A DNA stretch of 64,000 nt from contig NZ_QNRE01000011.1 of the NCBI RefSeq assembly GCF_003315035.1, positions 124,001 to 188,000 on the forward strand. Reading direction: 5' to 3'. How positions within the stretch are numbered: the stretch's first letter is position 1; each line of letters starts with the position of its first letter. The notes beneath the pieces were generated by a model, which did no database searches, was not told where the DNA came from, and worked only from the letters and a program-made list of their open reading frames with translations. The translations under genes and the position numbers were made by a program. This stretch comes from Nocardia puris. Lineage in GTDB: Bacteria; Actinomycetota; Actinomycetes; Mycobacteriales; Mycobacteriaceae. This document shows, piece by piece, positions 1 through 8,086 of this stretch.

Positions 1-907
1 AAGCAAGGTAGGCGCCTAATGCTGGTAGCTGAGCTACTGCAGGGAATCGCGGTGAAGTCGGCGCGAGGTCTCGCTCCCCGGTGGTGATGGCACTGCTCGT
101 AGATCTCCAAACGCTGAATACGGCAGCGGGCATCAAGAGCAGGCAAACTGCTCGAGCGGGGTCGGTCGCAGCATAGGCGACTGTTGCCGCTGTGGTGATC
201 GTTGTGATCGCGATGGCGAGTTCTGCGCGCACTAGGCGTGACCACCACAGCAGCGATAGAGTGGCAGTTATCGCTATGGACGTGATGGCGATCAGCTTGA
301 ATGCCTCCCACCCGGGCAGATCGAGTATGGCCGCAGCTCGCCCAGCCATCCAGTACCATGCCGCCGCTTCATCGGGTGGAAGGGCGATGAAAGTTTCGTC
401 GCGCCAAACCGGACTGTCTGCGAACCTGCCGACCAGCTGGATTCTGTGTTGCTGATCGGGGGAAAGGCCGCCGAGGTAGAGGCGGGTCGCTGCCAACGGC
501 ATACCGACGGTGATCGTCACGTAACCCGATATCCCGGCCCACGCCAGGAACGATGCGAACTTGGCTCGCCATCGTTGGACGGAGCCACAGGCTAATTCGA
601 CAGGTACTCGTCGTAGCAATATCGCCGCTACGCAAAGTGTGCCAATCATCAGTACTTGTCCAGCTGTTGTGAGCGCGCGAAGTACGTTCGATGTGGTGTA
701 CGCCGGCCACTGTACGCTTGAAACAACTGAGACTCCGACGGCGGTGACGGTGATCGAAGTAGCCACAGCGAGAGTAGCGTTGGCTACCCGCGCCCATCGT
801 TCCGCCCGCGGCCGTTGACCTCGAACGCGGTCGGCGCCGGTGTGGTGCGGGTGTTGCGTGGTCGAGCCGATCTCGCTGTGGGTGCTATCTCCGAGATTGG
901 TGATCAT
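1..907 (-). CDS. AftA-like galactan arabinofuranosyltransferase, N-terminal part (runs off left edge)
   Basis: The minus-strand frame from ATG at 907 stays open for 302 codons to the window edge, so the C-terminus is missing. Hydrophobic segments lie near residues 41-62, 78-98, 117-140, 203-221, 228-246 and 250-266. The stretch with QWPAY, ALTTAGQV, VGMPLAATRLYL and GLSPDQQ (residues about 66-152), followed by LPGWEAFK, follows the mycobacterial AftA N-terminus as I remember it. AftA primes galactan with the first arabinofuranose from decaprenyl-phosphoryl-arabinose at the plasma membrane. The loop that I recall as FYPPGWFW in AftA reads DEAAAWYW here (residues 179-186), so this may be a divergent paralogue rather than the housekeeping enzyme. 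The family call is firm; the exact reaction is inferred. Confidence 0.75.
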   Translation of the reverse strand, partial: MITNLGDSTHSEIGSTTQHPHHTGADRVRGQRPRAERWARVANATLAVATSITVTAVGVSVVSSVQWPAYTTSNVLRALTTAGQVLMIGTLCVAAILLRRVPVELACGSVQRWRAKFASFLAWAGISGYVTITVGMPLAATRLYLGGLSPDQQHRIQLVGRFADSPVWRDETFIALPPDEAAAWYWMAGRAAAILDLPGWEAFKLIAITSIAITATLSLLWWSRLVRAELAIAITTITTAATVAYAATDPARAVCLLLMPAAVFSVWRSTSSAITTGERDLAPTSPRFPAVAQLPALGAYLA

Positions 908-1091
908 CGGATGTATTCGTGACTGTTGCGCCGTGCCTCCATGGTTCGAACCTACTGTGTCGCGTAGCCGCACTTCGGTTGGCCGTCGTTAGCTCGAACG
1001 GCGACGTCGCGGCCGACCGTTGCGAGAGTCGGGCCTGACCCCAGGCAGAGCATGCCATCTGATCTGTCCCGCGAGTCCCCGCCGCCACAGC

Positions 1092-1110
1092 TAACGTGAG
1101 GCTAAGCTAA
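1092..1110 (+). promoter_or_regulatory. Iron box (IdeR/DtxR-type operator)
   Basis: The 19-mer TAACGTGAGGCTAAGCTAA matches the consensus TTAGGTTAGGCTAACCTAA at 15 of 19 positions. It lies 43 bases upstream of a siderophore-type permease start, which is where iron-dependent repression would act. No binding data are visible; the call rests on motif and context. Confidence 0.7.
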
Positions 1111-1153
1111 GCCGACACGCTACGGCCGAAGCGCCGCGAAACGAGGACGAGCC

Positions 1154-2173
1154 GTGTCGCAAGCCACCCTGACCGCACCGCGCACCGCGTTCTCGCGGAC
1201 CGCCGTGCAGCTGGCGCTGCTCGCCGTGCTGGTCGGGCTGCTTGCGGGCGGCCTGTTCGTCGGCAGCGGCGACTATTCGATCCACGACGCCTGGCGGGCG
1301 CTGTACAACGAGGGTGACCCGACCACCCTCGGCGTCATCCGGGAACAGCGAATTCCACGCACACTGCTCGCCGCCCTCGTGGGCGCGGCGCTCGGCGTGG
1401 CGGGCGTGGTGATGCAGGGCCTCACCCGCAACCCGCTGGCCGCCCCGGGCATCCTCGGGGTGAACGCCGGCGCGTACTTCGCGATGGTGCTAGGCGCGGT
1501 CGCGTTCGGCGCGTCGGGCGGCGAGTTCACCTGGTGGGCGCTGGCCGGGGCGTTCGCGGCGTCGGTCCTGGTGTATTTCGTCGGCTCGCGCGGCGTGGGC
1601 GGGGCCAGCCCGGCCAAGCTGGTGCTCACCGGTGTCGCGGTCGCGTCGATGCTCAGCGGTCTCGCGTTCGGCCTCACCATGATTCACCCGAAATCCTTCG
1701 CCGCCATCCGCGGACTCCTCATCGGCACCCTCGACGGACGCGGCTGGAACGAACTGTCGGCCACCTGGCCGCTCGTGCTGCTCGGTGTGGTCGGTGCGCT
1801 GGCGCTCTCGGCGTATCTCAACGCGCTCGCGCTCGGGGACGACCGCGCCAGCGCCTTGGGCGTGCCCGTCACCACCGTGCGCGCGGTCGGGTTCGTGGTG
1901 ATCACGGTGCTGTGCGGTGCGGCGACGGCGGCTGTCGGCCCCATCACCTGCGTCGGGCTGATGGTGCCGCACGCGGTGCGCATGGTGGTGGGCCCCGACC
2001 ACCGCTGGACCATCCCGCTGTGCCTGGTGGTCGGCCCGATCGTGCTGGTGGGTGCCGACCTCGTCGCCCGCGTCGCCACCGCCAGCGAACTGCCGGTCGG
2101 CATGGTGACGGCGTTCCTCGGCGCACCGGTGCTGATCTGGCTGGCCCGCCGGGAGAAAGGCTCGCGATGGTGA
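1154..2173 (+). CDS. FecCD-family ferric-siderophore ABC transporter permease
   Basis: This 339-residue protein is hydrophobic throughout. It carries FecCD/BtuC hallmarks: RIPRTLLAALVGAALGVAG followed by MQGLTRNPLAAPGILGVNAGA near residues 66-110, and GPITCVGLMVPHAVRM near residues 257-272, the region that couples to the ATPase. Family members form the inner-membrane channel for ferric siderophores with a second permease, an ATPase and a binding protein. The iron box upstream supports iron regulation. The partner permease gene downstream is broken, and no ATPase or binding-protein gene lies nearby, so this permease may be orphaned or may borrow partners. Confidence 0.9.
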   Translation: MSQATLTAPRTAFSRTAVQLALLAVLVGLLAGGLFVGSGDYSIHDAWRALYNEGDPTTLGVIREQRIPRTLLAALVGAALGVAGVVMQGLTRNPLAAPGILGVNAGAYFAMVLGAVAFGASGGEFTWWALAGAFAASVLVYFVGSRGVGGASPAKLVLTGVAVASMLSGLAFGLTMIHPKSFAAIRGLLIGTLDGRGWNELSATWPLVLLGVVGALALSAYLNALALGDDRASALGVPVTTVRAVGFVVITVLCGAATAAVGPITCVGLMVPHAVRMVVGPDHRWTIPLCLVVGPIVLVGADLVARVATASELPVGMVTAFLGAPVLIWLARREKGSRW

Positions 2174-2252
2174 CCCGGGTCTCGGATACCGATCCGCCGC
2201 TCGCACGGGCGAGCTGGCCGAAACGCGTGCGCTTCCTGCGGGGTGCTTCGGG

Positions 2253-2660
2253 GTGAGCGTGCGCGTCGACATCGTCTCGGTGGGAATCACGGTGGCGCTG
2301 TTGGTGATCACCGCGATGGTGGGCGTCGTCGCGCTGGGCGCGAGCACCACCGACACCCCCGGCCTAGGGTTCGTCGAGGTCATCCGGGTGCTCACCGGGC
2401 AGATCGGCGGCACGCCCGCCAATCATGTCGCGACCTGGCTGCCGGTGGTCGTCACGGCCGCGCTGGGCGGGGCGTCACTCGCGTTGTCGGGCGCGATCTT
2501 TCAGACCATCACCCGCAATCCGCTGGGCAGCCCCGACATCATCGGCTTCACCACCGGCGCCAATACCGGTGCCCTGGTGGCGATGCTGGTGCTCGGGCTC
2601 GGTTCGGGCGGCGCCACCCTCGGCGCGCTGGTGGGCTGTCTGCTCACCGCGCTCGTCGCG
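2253..2660 (+). pseudogene. Truncated second FecCD permease (FepG-like), 5' part only
   Basis: Reading from GTG at 2253, about 136 residues match the start of a FecCD permease, including the SGAIFQTITRNPLGSPDIIG motif and three hydrophobic segments. Homology ends abruptly after LLTALV near base 2657, and the frame then runs through unrelated sequence to a stop at 2811-2813. Normal partners are about 330-350 residues, so the coupling loop is gone. The bases just upstream (2167-2256) encode, in another frame, a plausible N-terminal extension ending FLRGASG before a TGA. A second small frame lesion is therefore possible. Almost certainly non-functional. Confidence 0.8.
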
Positions 2661-2769
2661 CCTGCCCGAGACGGACCCGGCCGTCCAAGCACTCTCGGCC
2701 GGCACCCCGAAATCCCTGTTGTTCGCCCTGGACCGAATCACCCCTCTGCTGGTGAGCGTCACCCGCTAG
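2656..2769 (+). pseudogene. 3' remnant of an unidentified gene fused to the broken permease
   Basis: In the +1 frame relative to the permease, bases 2656-2769 read as a natural-looking C-terminus, with LPETDPAVQAL, then SLLFALDRITPLLVSVTR and a TAG stop. GC-rich third positions are consistent with coding. Placed directly at the point where permease similarity stops, it looks like the surviving end of another gene joined by a deletion. I do not recognise the family. Confidence 0.4.
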
Positions 2770-3001
2770 AATTCACGAGGTCTCACCCGCGCTACGCCTC
2801 CATTTCATTCTGAGAAATCCATTTTGAAAACGGGCGTGTCATCCGCGACACGCCGTACTTCGGTTGGCGCATCAGGTGGTCCGAATCTACGTTGGCCGCT
2901 ATGCGCAGCTACCTGACGCGGTTCCGGTAGGAAGCACCGCGTCCAACCCGCGTTCTTGTCGATCGACAGGTGGTGGGTGTTGCGGAGGTAGGTTGTTTCG
3001 T

Positions 3002-3541
3002 ATGAGTACCGCTGGGGGAGAGGCTACTTCGCATGACCGGCCCGCAGCCGGGGTCGCCAAGGTTCCGTTCGACGTGGTGGCTTACGGGCGGCGGGTTCAG
3101 GCGAGTGGGTGTTTCATCTGCGCGATCGTCGCCGGCACGCACGAGGGCGAATGGGAACAGATCATCGTCGAGGACGACGAGAACATCGCCTTCCTGTCGA
3201 AGTATCCAACCCTGCTGGGGTATGTGCTGGTCGCGCCGAAGACGCATCGCGAACACGCGGTGCGAGACCTCGCCGAGGACGAGTACCACCGATTGATGGC
3301 GCTGGTCTACCGCGTCACGCGTGCCGTCGAATCCGTCGTCCCCAGCGAACGCACCTACCTCATGAGCCTCGGCAGCCAGCAAGGCAACTCGCACCTCCAC
3401 TGGCACATCGCGCCACTCCCGCCGGGCGTCCCCTATCACGATCAGCAGTTCCATGCCGTGATGGCCGAAAACGGTGTGATCCCCTGGACTCTCGACCAAG
3501 CGCGAGAACTCGCCACCCAACTGCGGGAGGCCCTCACCTGA
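3002..3541 (+). CDS. HIT-family (histidine triad) nucleotide hydrolase/transferase
   Basis: The ATG at 3002 gives 179 residues. A Cys-containing CFICAIV segment near residue 40 and the triad HLHWHIAPLP near residues 136-145 are typical of HIT proteins, which hydrolyse or transfer nucleoside phosphates through a histidyl-nucleotide intermediate. The length fits the family once the disordered N-terminal tail of about 25 residues is allowed for. An upstream in-frame start at 2864 would add an unlikely Arg/Ser/Cys-rich extension, so I prefer 3002. It faces the HAD gene 68 bases downstream. The natural substrate cannot be told from sequence. Confidence 0.88.
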   Translation: MSTAGGEATSHDRPAAGVAKVPFDVVAYGRRVQASGCFICAIVAGTHEGEWEQIIVEDDENIAFLSKYPTLLGYVLVAPKTHREHAVRDLAEDEYHRLMALVYRVTRAVESVVPSERTYLMSLGSQQGNSHLHWHIAPLPPGVPYHDQQFHAVMAENGVIPWTLDQARELATQLREALT

Positions 3542-3609
3542 GGCGCCGGCGTTGCGGGGCATGGCGATACGGGCAGGCCCGGCCGGACCGGCGGCGTGCC
3601 GGGCTGGAT

Positions 3610-4473
3610 TCATGGTGGGAACCATCGGGACAAAGCGGTGGCCAGGCCGTCTTCGGTTGCGGGTGGGCAGGTTTCGGTCGCGGCGGCGCGGACCTGGGAG
3701 GGCGCGTCGCCCATGGCGACGGAGTGGGCGGCCCAGGTCAGCATGTCGATGTCGTTGGTGCCGTCACCGATGGCCAGGGTGCGGTGGCTCGGGATGCCGA
3801 GCCTGACGCGTAGCCGTTCCAACATCGACCCCTTGGTCACCCCCGCTGCGGTGAGGTCAGCGACCGATTCGCCCGGGTAGCAACAAGATCGAACTCCCGG
3901 CAGATCGTCCGCCATCAGGACTGCGGCCAGTTCGCGGTCACTGTGACCTGGCCAGTGGACGGCCAGCCGGGTGGTCGAGGTTGCGGCCAATTCCAGGGTG
4001 TCGATGAGCTGCACGTCGCCGAAGAGCATGTCCGCGTCGTCGACGCGACCCGTCGCCAGTACGCCCGCGCCGGGAGCCTCGGCGACGAAGATCGCGCCCG
4101 GCAGCTGAGCAACCAGCGACGAGATCGGTTGGGCGAGAGCGAAAGACGATCGTTCGACCACGTCCCCTGTCCCGGCATCGAGCAGCGCCGCCCCGTTCGA
4201 ACACACCGCGAAGCCGATGTGAATGCGCAGTTCTCGCAGGAACGGCAGTGTGGCGGGTGCCAATCGGCCCGTGCACAGCACGATGTGCGCCCCGGCCCGC
4301 ATCGCTCGCGCGACAGCTTCGCGCACCGGGGCGGTGATCGTCTCGTGGGCGAACGGGTCCGCGGTGTTCTCGACGCACACGGTGCCGTCGATGTCCAAGG
4401 CGACCAGGAGCGGTCGGTTCGTGCCCGACTCGGTGTGTCGGGCATCGGGATTCGTGCCGTGCCGTTCATCCAC
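3610..4473 (-). CDS. Cof-type HAD-superfamily phosphatase
   Basis: HAD motif I, VALDIDGTVCV, occurs near residues 22-32. The C-terminus carries a Lys motif (TKGSML) and the acidic motif IGDGTNDIDML, the hallmark of Cof/type IIB HAD phosphatases acting on small phosphorylated metabolites. I chose GTG at 4473 (reading VDERHG, about 287 residues) because the longer frame, starting at 4644, would run through the start of the divergent methyltransferase. The two starts then lie 74 bases apart, leaving room for back-to-back promoters. The substrate is unknown. Confidence 0.82.
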   Translation of the reverse strand: MDERHGTNPDARHTESGTNRPLLVALDIDGTVCVENTADPFAHETITAPVREAVARAMRAGAHIVLCTGRLAPATLPFLRELRIHIGFAVCSNGAALLDAGTGDVVERSSFALAQPISSLVAQLPGAIFVAEAPGAGVLATGRVDDADMLFGDVQLIDTLELAATSTTRLAVHWPGHSDRELAAVLMADDLPGVRSCCYPGESVADLTAAGVTKGSMLERLRVRLGIPSHRTLAIGDGTNDIDMLTWAAHSVAMGDAPSQVRAAATETCPPATEDGLATALSRWFPP

Positions 4474-4546
4474 AGGGTGATTGTCCCTGGGGATGGGTGT
4501 GGATATTCGGTGGACGGCGAGTCGGGCGGTGGGGAGGATCGGGTGG

Positions 4547-5287
4547 GTGAGTGAAGAGCCGTGGGGCGTCGAGGTGGCGGCCAGGTACGACACGCCGGGC
4601 GAAGGGATGTTCGCGGACGGGGTGATCGCGCCGACCGTCGACAAGCTGGTGGAGCTCGCCGCGGGCGGGCGCGTGCTGGAGTTCGCGATCGGGACCGGGC
4701 GGGTCGCGGTTCCGTTGGCGGAGCGCGGGGTTTCGGTGACCGGGACCGAACTGTCGCGCGCGATGGTGGCGAAACTTCGTGAAAAGGTCGATGAGGCAAC
4801 GATTCCGGTGGTCGTCGGAGATATGGCGACGGCGGTGGCGCCGGGCGAGTACCAATTGGTGTATCTGGTCTACAACACGATCTCGAATTTGATGACGCAG
4901 GCCGAACAGGTCGAGTGTTTCCGCAATGCCGCGCGGCACCTCGCCCCCGGCGGGCGATTCGTCATCGAACTGTGGGTGCCGCAACTGCGCCGTCTCCCAC
5001 CCGGACAGGACGCGGTCGTTTGGCACACCGCCCCCGACTACATCGCCCTCGACACCTACGACCCACTCGCACAACGAGTGGTCTCCCACCATTTCCGCAT
5101 CGGCGAGAACAACCACGCGCATCTGAGCCTCAGCTCCCACCGATATATCTGGCCCGCCGAACTCGACCTCATGGGCCAATTGGCCGGATTCACCCTCGAA
5201 TCCCGCCACGCCGATTGGGTGGGAAGTCCCTTGACCGCCGAATCCGAATCCCACGTGTCGGTGTACCGGCTCGGGGAATCGAGCTGA
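4547..5287 (+). CDS. Class I SAM-dependent methyltransferase
   Basis: The GTG at 4547 follows a GGGGAGGA ribosome-binding site at 4531-4538 and gives 246 residues. Motif I reads VLEFAIGTGRVAVPLAERG (about residues 43-61), followed by the acidic GTELS that contacts SAM ribose and the motif QLVYLVYNTISNL. This is the usual SAM-methyltransferase fold of about 240-270 residues. No feature identifies the methyl acceptor. The gene is divergent from the HAD phosphatase and followed by a gene-free stretch. Confidence 0.85.
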   Translation: MSEEPWGVEVAARYDTPGEGMFADGVIAPTVDKLVELAAGGRVLEFAIGTGRVAVPLAERGVSVTGTELSRAMVAKLREKVDEATIPVVVGDMATAVAPGEYQLVYLVYNTISNLMTQAEQVECFRNAARHLAPGGRFVIELWVPQLRRLPPGQDAVVWHTAPDYIALDTYDPLAQRVVSHHFRIGENNHAHLSLSSHRYIWPAELDLMGQLAGFTLESRHADWVGSPLTAESESHVSVYRLGESS

Positions 5288-5725
5288 GTCGGGCGAGGCG
5301 GCTGCTGACGGGGATCGGCGCGCCACGCTGTCACGCGACTCCGTTGAGCACGGGCGGCCGATGAACCGGGCGCGGGTGATCGACCAACACCGGCGTTCCA
5401 CCGGACGCCTCCGGACCCCGGTCGACTGAACCGTCGCCCCGGGATGATTCCGAGTGCCGCCGACCGGACCGGCCGCCCTGACCACACCATCTGGCGGACC
5501 GCCGCGCGGTTTCTCGCGTGCCGACTTGAACGTGAATCACCCTGGCTGTGCGCAGCCTGGGGAGCGCCGGCCCGTTCCTCCCACCGCTGACCAGCGGAGT
5601 CTCCTGGAGCCGCGATCTACCGCGACCACCCGGCCACCCGGTCGAGTCCCAGGTCACCATGGTTGCAGGATGGGAACGACTGTTAGAGTCGGGGACGTTC
5701 GCAGCCGTGGGCCGAAGGGGTGGGT
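5288..5725 (+). other. Gene-free stretch of about 440 bases
   Basis: I see no credible coding region here: the open frames on both strands are Pro/Arg-rich and lack family features. There is no clear tRNA, repeat or strong hairpin. The last 30 bases carry a GAAGGGG ribosome-binding site for the lipoprotein gene at 5726. Confidence 0.5.
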
Positions 5726-6256
5726 ATGACGCGCAGGATCGTGGGGATGGTTCTGGCGGCGGTCGCCGTGTCGGCTGTCGCGGGGTGTGGTGAGACGACC
5801 GAGGGGTCGCCGACCACGAGCACGAGTGTTCCGCAAGAAGCATTGTGGGACCCCTGCACGGAGATTCCCGACGGTGCGCTGTCCGAGGCGGGGCTGGACC
5901 CGACTACCAAGGACAGCGGGATCGCCGGTGTCGAACAGACCGGCTGGAAGATCTGCCGTTGGCGTAACAAAGAATTCTCGATGACCGTGTTCTCGACCGG
6001 CGAGAAGGTGGACTATTTCGAGTCGAAGTCTGGAAATGTCGAATTCCAGGACGTCACGGTCGCAGACCGGACCGGTCGGCAGTTCAGGGTCGAGGGTGCT
6101 TCGAAGGATCTGCTCTGCGACGTGCTTTTCCCGGTGTCATCGCAGGGCGTCGTGCAGTTGCGGATATCCAACCTTATGGGAGTCGACCATGCTGAGGGCC
6201 CGTGCACGGTCCTGTCCAGAGTCGGCGATTCGATTGTGCCGTTGTTTCCGCGGTAG
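5726..6256 (+). CDS. DUF3558-family lipoprotein in an ESX accessory cluster
   Basis: The start ATG at 5726 is six bases after GAAGGGG; a GTG at 5720 is possible. The 176-residue product has an N-terminal MTRR, a hydrophobic stretch and the lipobox VAGC (Cys about residue 21), so it should be an acylated, surface-anchored protein. Cys residues and the patterns WDPCTEIPD, WKICRWR and GPCTVL match the DUF3558 family, which is common in Nocardia and relatives near type VII secretion genes. It starts an apparent four-gene run ending in EspG. Biochemical function is unknown. Confidence 0.8.
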   Translation: MTRRIVGMVLAAVAVSAVAGCGETTEGSPTTSTSVPQEALWDPCTEIPDGALSEAGLDPTTKDSGIAGVEQTGWKICRWRNKEFSMTVFSTGEKVDYFESKSGNVEFQDVTVADRTGRQFRVEGASKDLLCDVLFPVSSQGVVQLRISNLMGVDHAEGPCTVLSRVGDSIVPLFPR

Positions 6257-6271
6257 TCAGATGGGGGTTCG

Positions 6272-6664
6272 ATGACCGACGATTCCAAGTCGCCATGGCG
6301 CAAGCTAGCGGAAGAAGCCAGAGCCGGGGAGCTCTACCTGAATGACGAGGGTGCCGCCCGCCAAGTGCTGGCGGCCTGCAATCGTCGTATCGAAGATCTG
6401 CAGAACCTGGCCATCTACGCGCAGGATGCGCAGAACGTCTCCGGGTTCGGTGACTTCGAGATGGCCGACATCTTGGCCGACAAGTTTCAGAAGCAGGCCA
6501 CCGGCACCGACGATTCGATCGACAAGATCATCGAGCGTGATATCGAAGTCGTCATGGATCAGCGCGACATCATGGCGATCTCCATCGCGCGCCTGACCGG
6601 CCAGGACTATACGAACGCCGCATCTATAACCTCCATCATCGACTCTGTGGGGAACGAGTCGTGA
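6272..6664 (+). CDS. Small helical protein of the ESX accessory cluster
   Basis: This gene encodes 130 residues, with no signal peptide or membrane segment, and appears largely alpha-helical and acidic. I recognise no named domain. It sits 15 bases after the lipoprotein gene and overlaps the next start (GTGA overlap at 6661-6664), so translation is probably coupled to the following Pro-rich protein. By position and size it may be a partner or chaperoned companion of that larger ESX-like substrate. That role is inferred from context only. Confidence 0.7.
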   Translation: MTDDSKSPWRKLAEEARAGELYLNDEGAARQVLAACNRRIEDLQNLAIYAQDAQNVSGFGDFEMADILADKFQKQATGTDDSIDKIIERDIEVVMDQRDIMAISIARLTGQDYTNAASITSIIDSVGNES

Positions 6665-7977
6665 GCCCGCTCGGAGGAATGTTCAGCTGGAGCGTCGGCG
6701 ACATGGGTTCGGCCATGCTCAGGAACCTGACCGACGCGATCGCCGGTGAGGAACTGGATCCGGGCACGAGGCCTGGTGACGTCCAGGGAAAGTACAACCA
6801 GCAGCGTTCGGACGTGCGCGGCAAGGCCTCCGATATCGGTTTCGACGGCACATTTCATCCTCAGGCCGTGTTGGACGAGGACATGTTCGAGCGCGAGAAC
6901 GTCGAGGAACTGCGAAGACGAGTGGATGCGATCGACCTGACCCGCGTCGGTGAACTCATCGCGACGTGGCAGGGCATCCACGACCGTGCGAACGAATCGC
7001 TGCAAACCTATTCCGACAGCATCAAACGTCTCACCGAAGACGGCTTGTGGGCGGGCGCGTCCGGCGCCGCCGCGGTGGAAGCATCGAAGACCTACACAAC
7101 CCACGGCTCCCAGCTCGCCAACGCCGCCCTCCTCACCAGCAACAAACTCGCCGAGCTGAAGACCGGCCTCGAGCCGACGAAACTGCTGGTCCCGCACGCG
7201 CCGGAAGACCGTTCCCTGATCGAGAACTCCCGCTCCTGGATGGCAGGCCGCGGCTGGCGCAGCAACACCGAGGCCGAGGACACCGCCAAGCTCGAGGCGG
7301 TGCGCGTGCTGAAGACGGTGTTCGCGCCGGTCGTGCGCGAGTCCGACACGAACGTGCCGGTCCTGCCGCAACCGTTCAACCCCGTCCAGCAGCCCGGCGA
7401 CCAGCCCTCCCAGCCGGGGCCCGGCCCGGGCGGTCCCGGTCCCGGCAGCCCCGGACCCGGTCCCGGTGGCACCCCGGCGACAGAGCCGGAGACCCCGACC
7501 GACCCGGACATCGAGGATCCGTCCTCGACCGACCCGTCGCAGTCGACGCCCTCGTCCACCGACCCGTCGAGCACCCCCACCTCGACCGATCCGTCCTCGA
7601 CGAACCCGGCTTCCACCAACCCGGCGTCCACGCCAACAACGAACCCGACCGGCCCCGGCAGCCCTGGTTCGCCGGGTCCGGGCAGTCCGGGCGCACCCGG
7701 CCCGGGTAGCCCGGGTGGCACCCCTTCACCGGGCCGTTCCATCCAGGGCGTTCCGGTGTCCGCGCCCACCGGCGCACCAGCCGGAGCGGCGAACTCCGCG
7801 GCCGCGCGCGGGATGAGCGGTCTCGGTGGCTTCGGCGCGCCGGGCGCGCGGGGCGGAAAGGGCGACGAGGAGTCGAACAAAGGCATCCCGGACTACCTGA
7901 TCACCAAGGAACACGGTGACGAAGTGACCGGTCTGGATGACCTGCCGAAGACGGTCCCGCCGGTGATCGGCGAATGA
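6661..7977 (+). CDS. ESX-substrate-like protein with helical head and Pro/Thr/Gly-rich tail
   Basis: The 438-residue product has a helical N-terminal half. The segment LWAGASGAAAVEASKTY (about residues 122-138) recalls the W-x-G turn and following helix of WXG100/PPE-like proteins. From about residue 238 to 365 the sequence is low-complexity: PGPGGPGPGS runs, then repeated STDPSS/TNPAST units, then GSPGPG again. A Gly/Ala-rich segment and a conserved-looking C-terminus (KGIPDYLITKEHGDE) follow. The head, tail and adjacent EspG gene together suggest a type VII secreted or surface protein. No canonical signal peptide is present. The call is inferred from architecture and neighbours. Confidence 0.68.
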   Translation: MSPLGGMFSWSVGDMGSAMLRNLTDAIAGEELDPGTRPGDVQGKYNQQRSDVRGKASDIGFDGTFHPQAVLDEDMFERENVEELRRRVDAIDLTRVGELIATWQGIHDRANESLQTYSDSIKRLTEDGLWAGASGAAAVEASKTYTTHGSQLANAALLTSNKLAELKTGLEPTKLLVPHAPEDRSLIENSRSWMAGRGWRSNTEAEDTAKLEAVRVLKTVFAPVVRESDTNVPVLPQPFNPVQQPGDQPSQPGPGPGGPGPGSPGPGPGGTPATEPETPTDPDIEDPSSTDPSQSTPSSTDPSSTPTSTDPSSTNPASTNPASTPTTNPTGPGSPGSPGPGSPGAPGPGSPGGTPSPGRSIQGVPVSAPTGAPAGAANSAAARGMSGLGGFGAPGARGGKGDEESNKGIPDYLITKEHGDEVTGLDDLPKTVPPVIGE

Positions 7978-8086
7978 CGATCTCGAATTCGGCTGTGCAC
8001 CAATACTTTCTCGTACGCCGATGGCGCTCGCTCGGCAGCGGGCTCCACACGGGGCGCCGTGCCCCGCTCTCGAAAGGCGCCCGCTC

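Noticed and set aside
1490..2422. Long His/Arg/Asp-rich minus-strand ORF across the permease genes
   Set aside because: Typical shadow composition of a high-GC hydrophobic gene read on the opposite strand.
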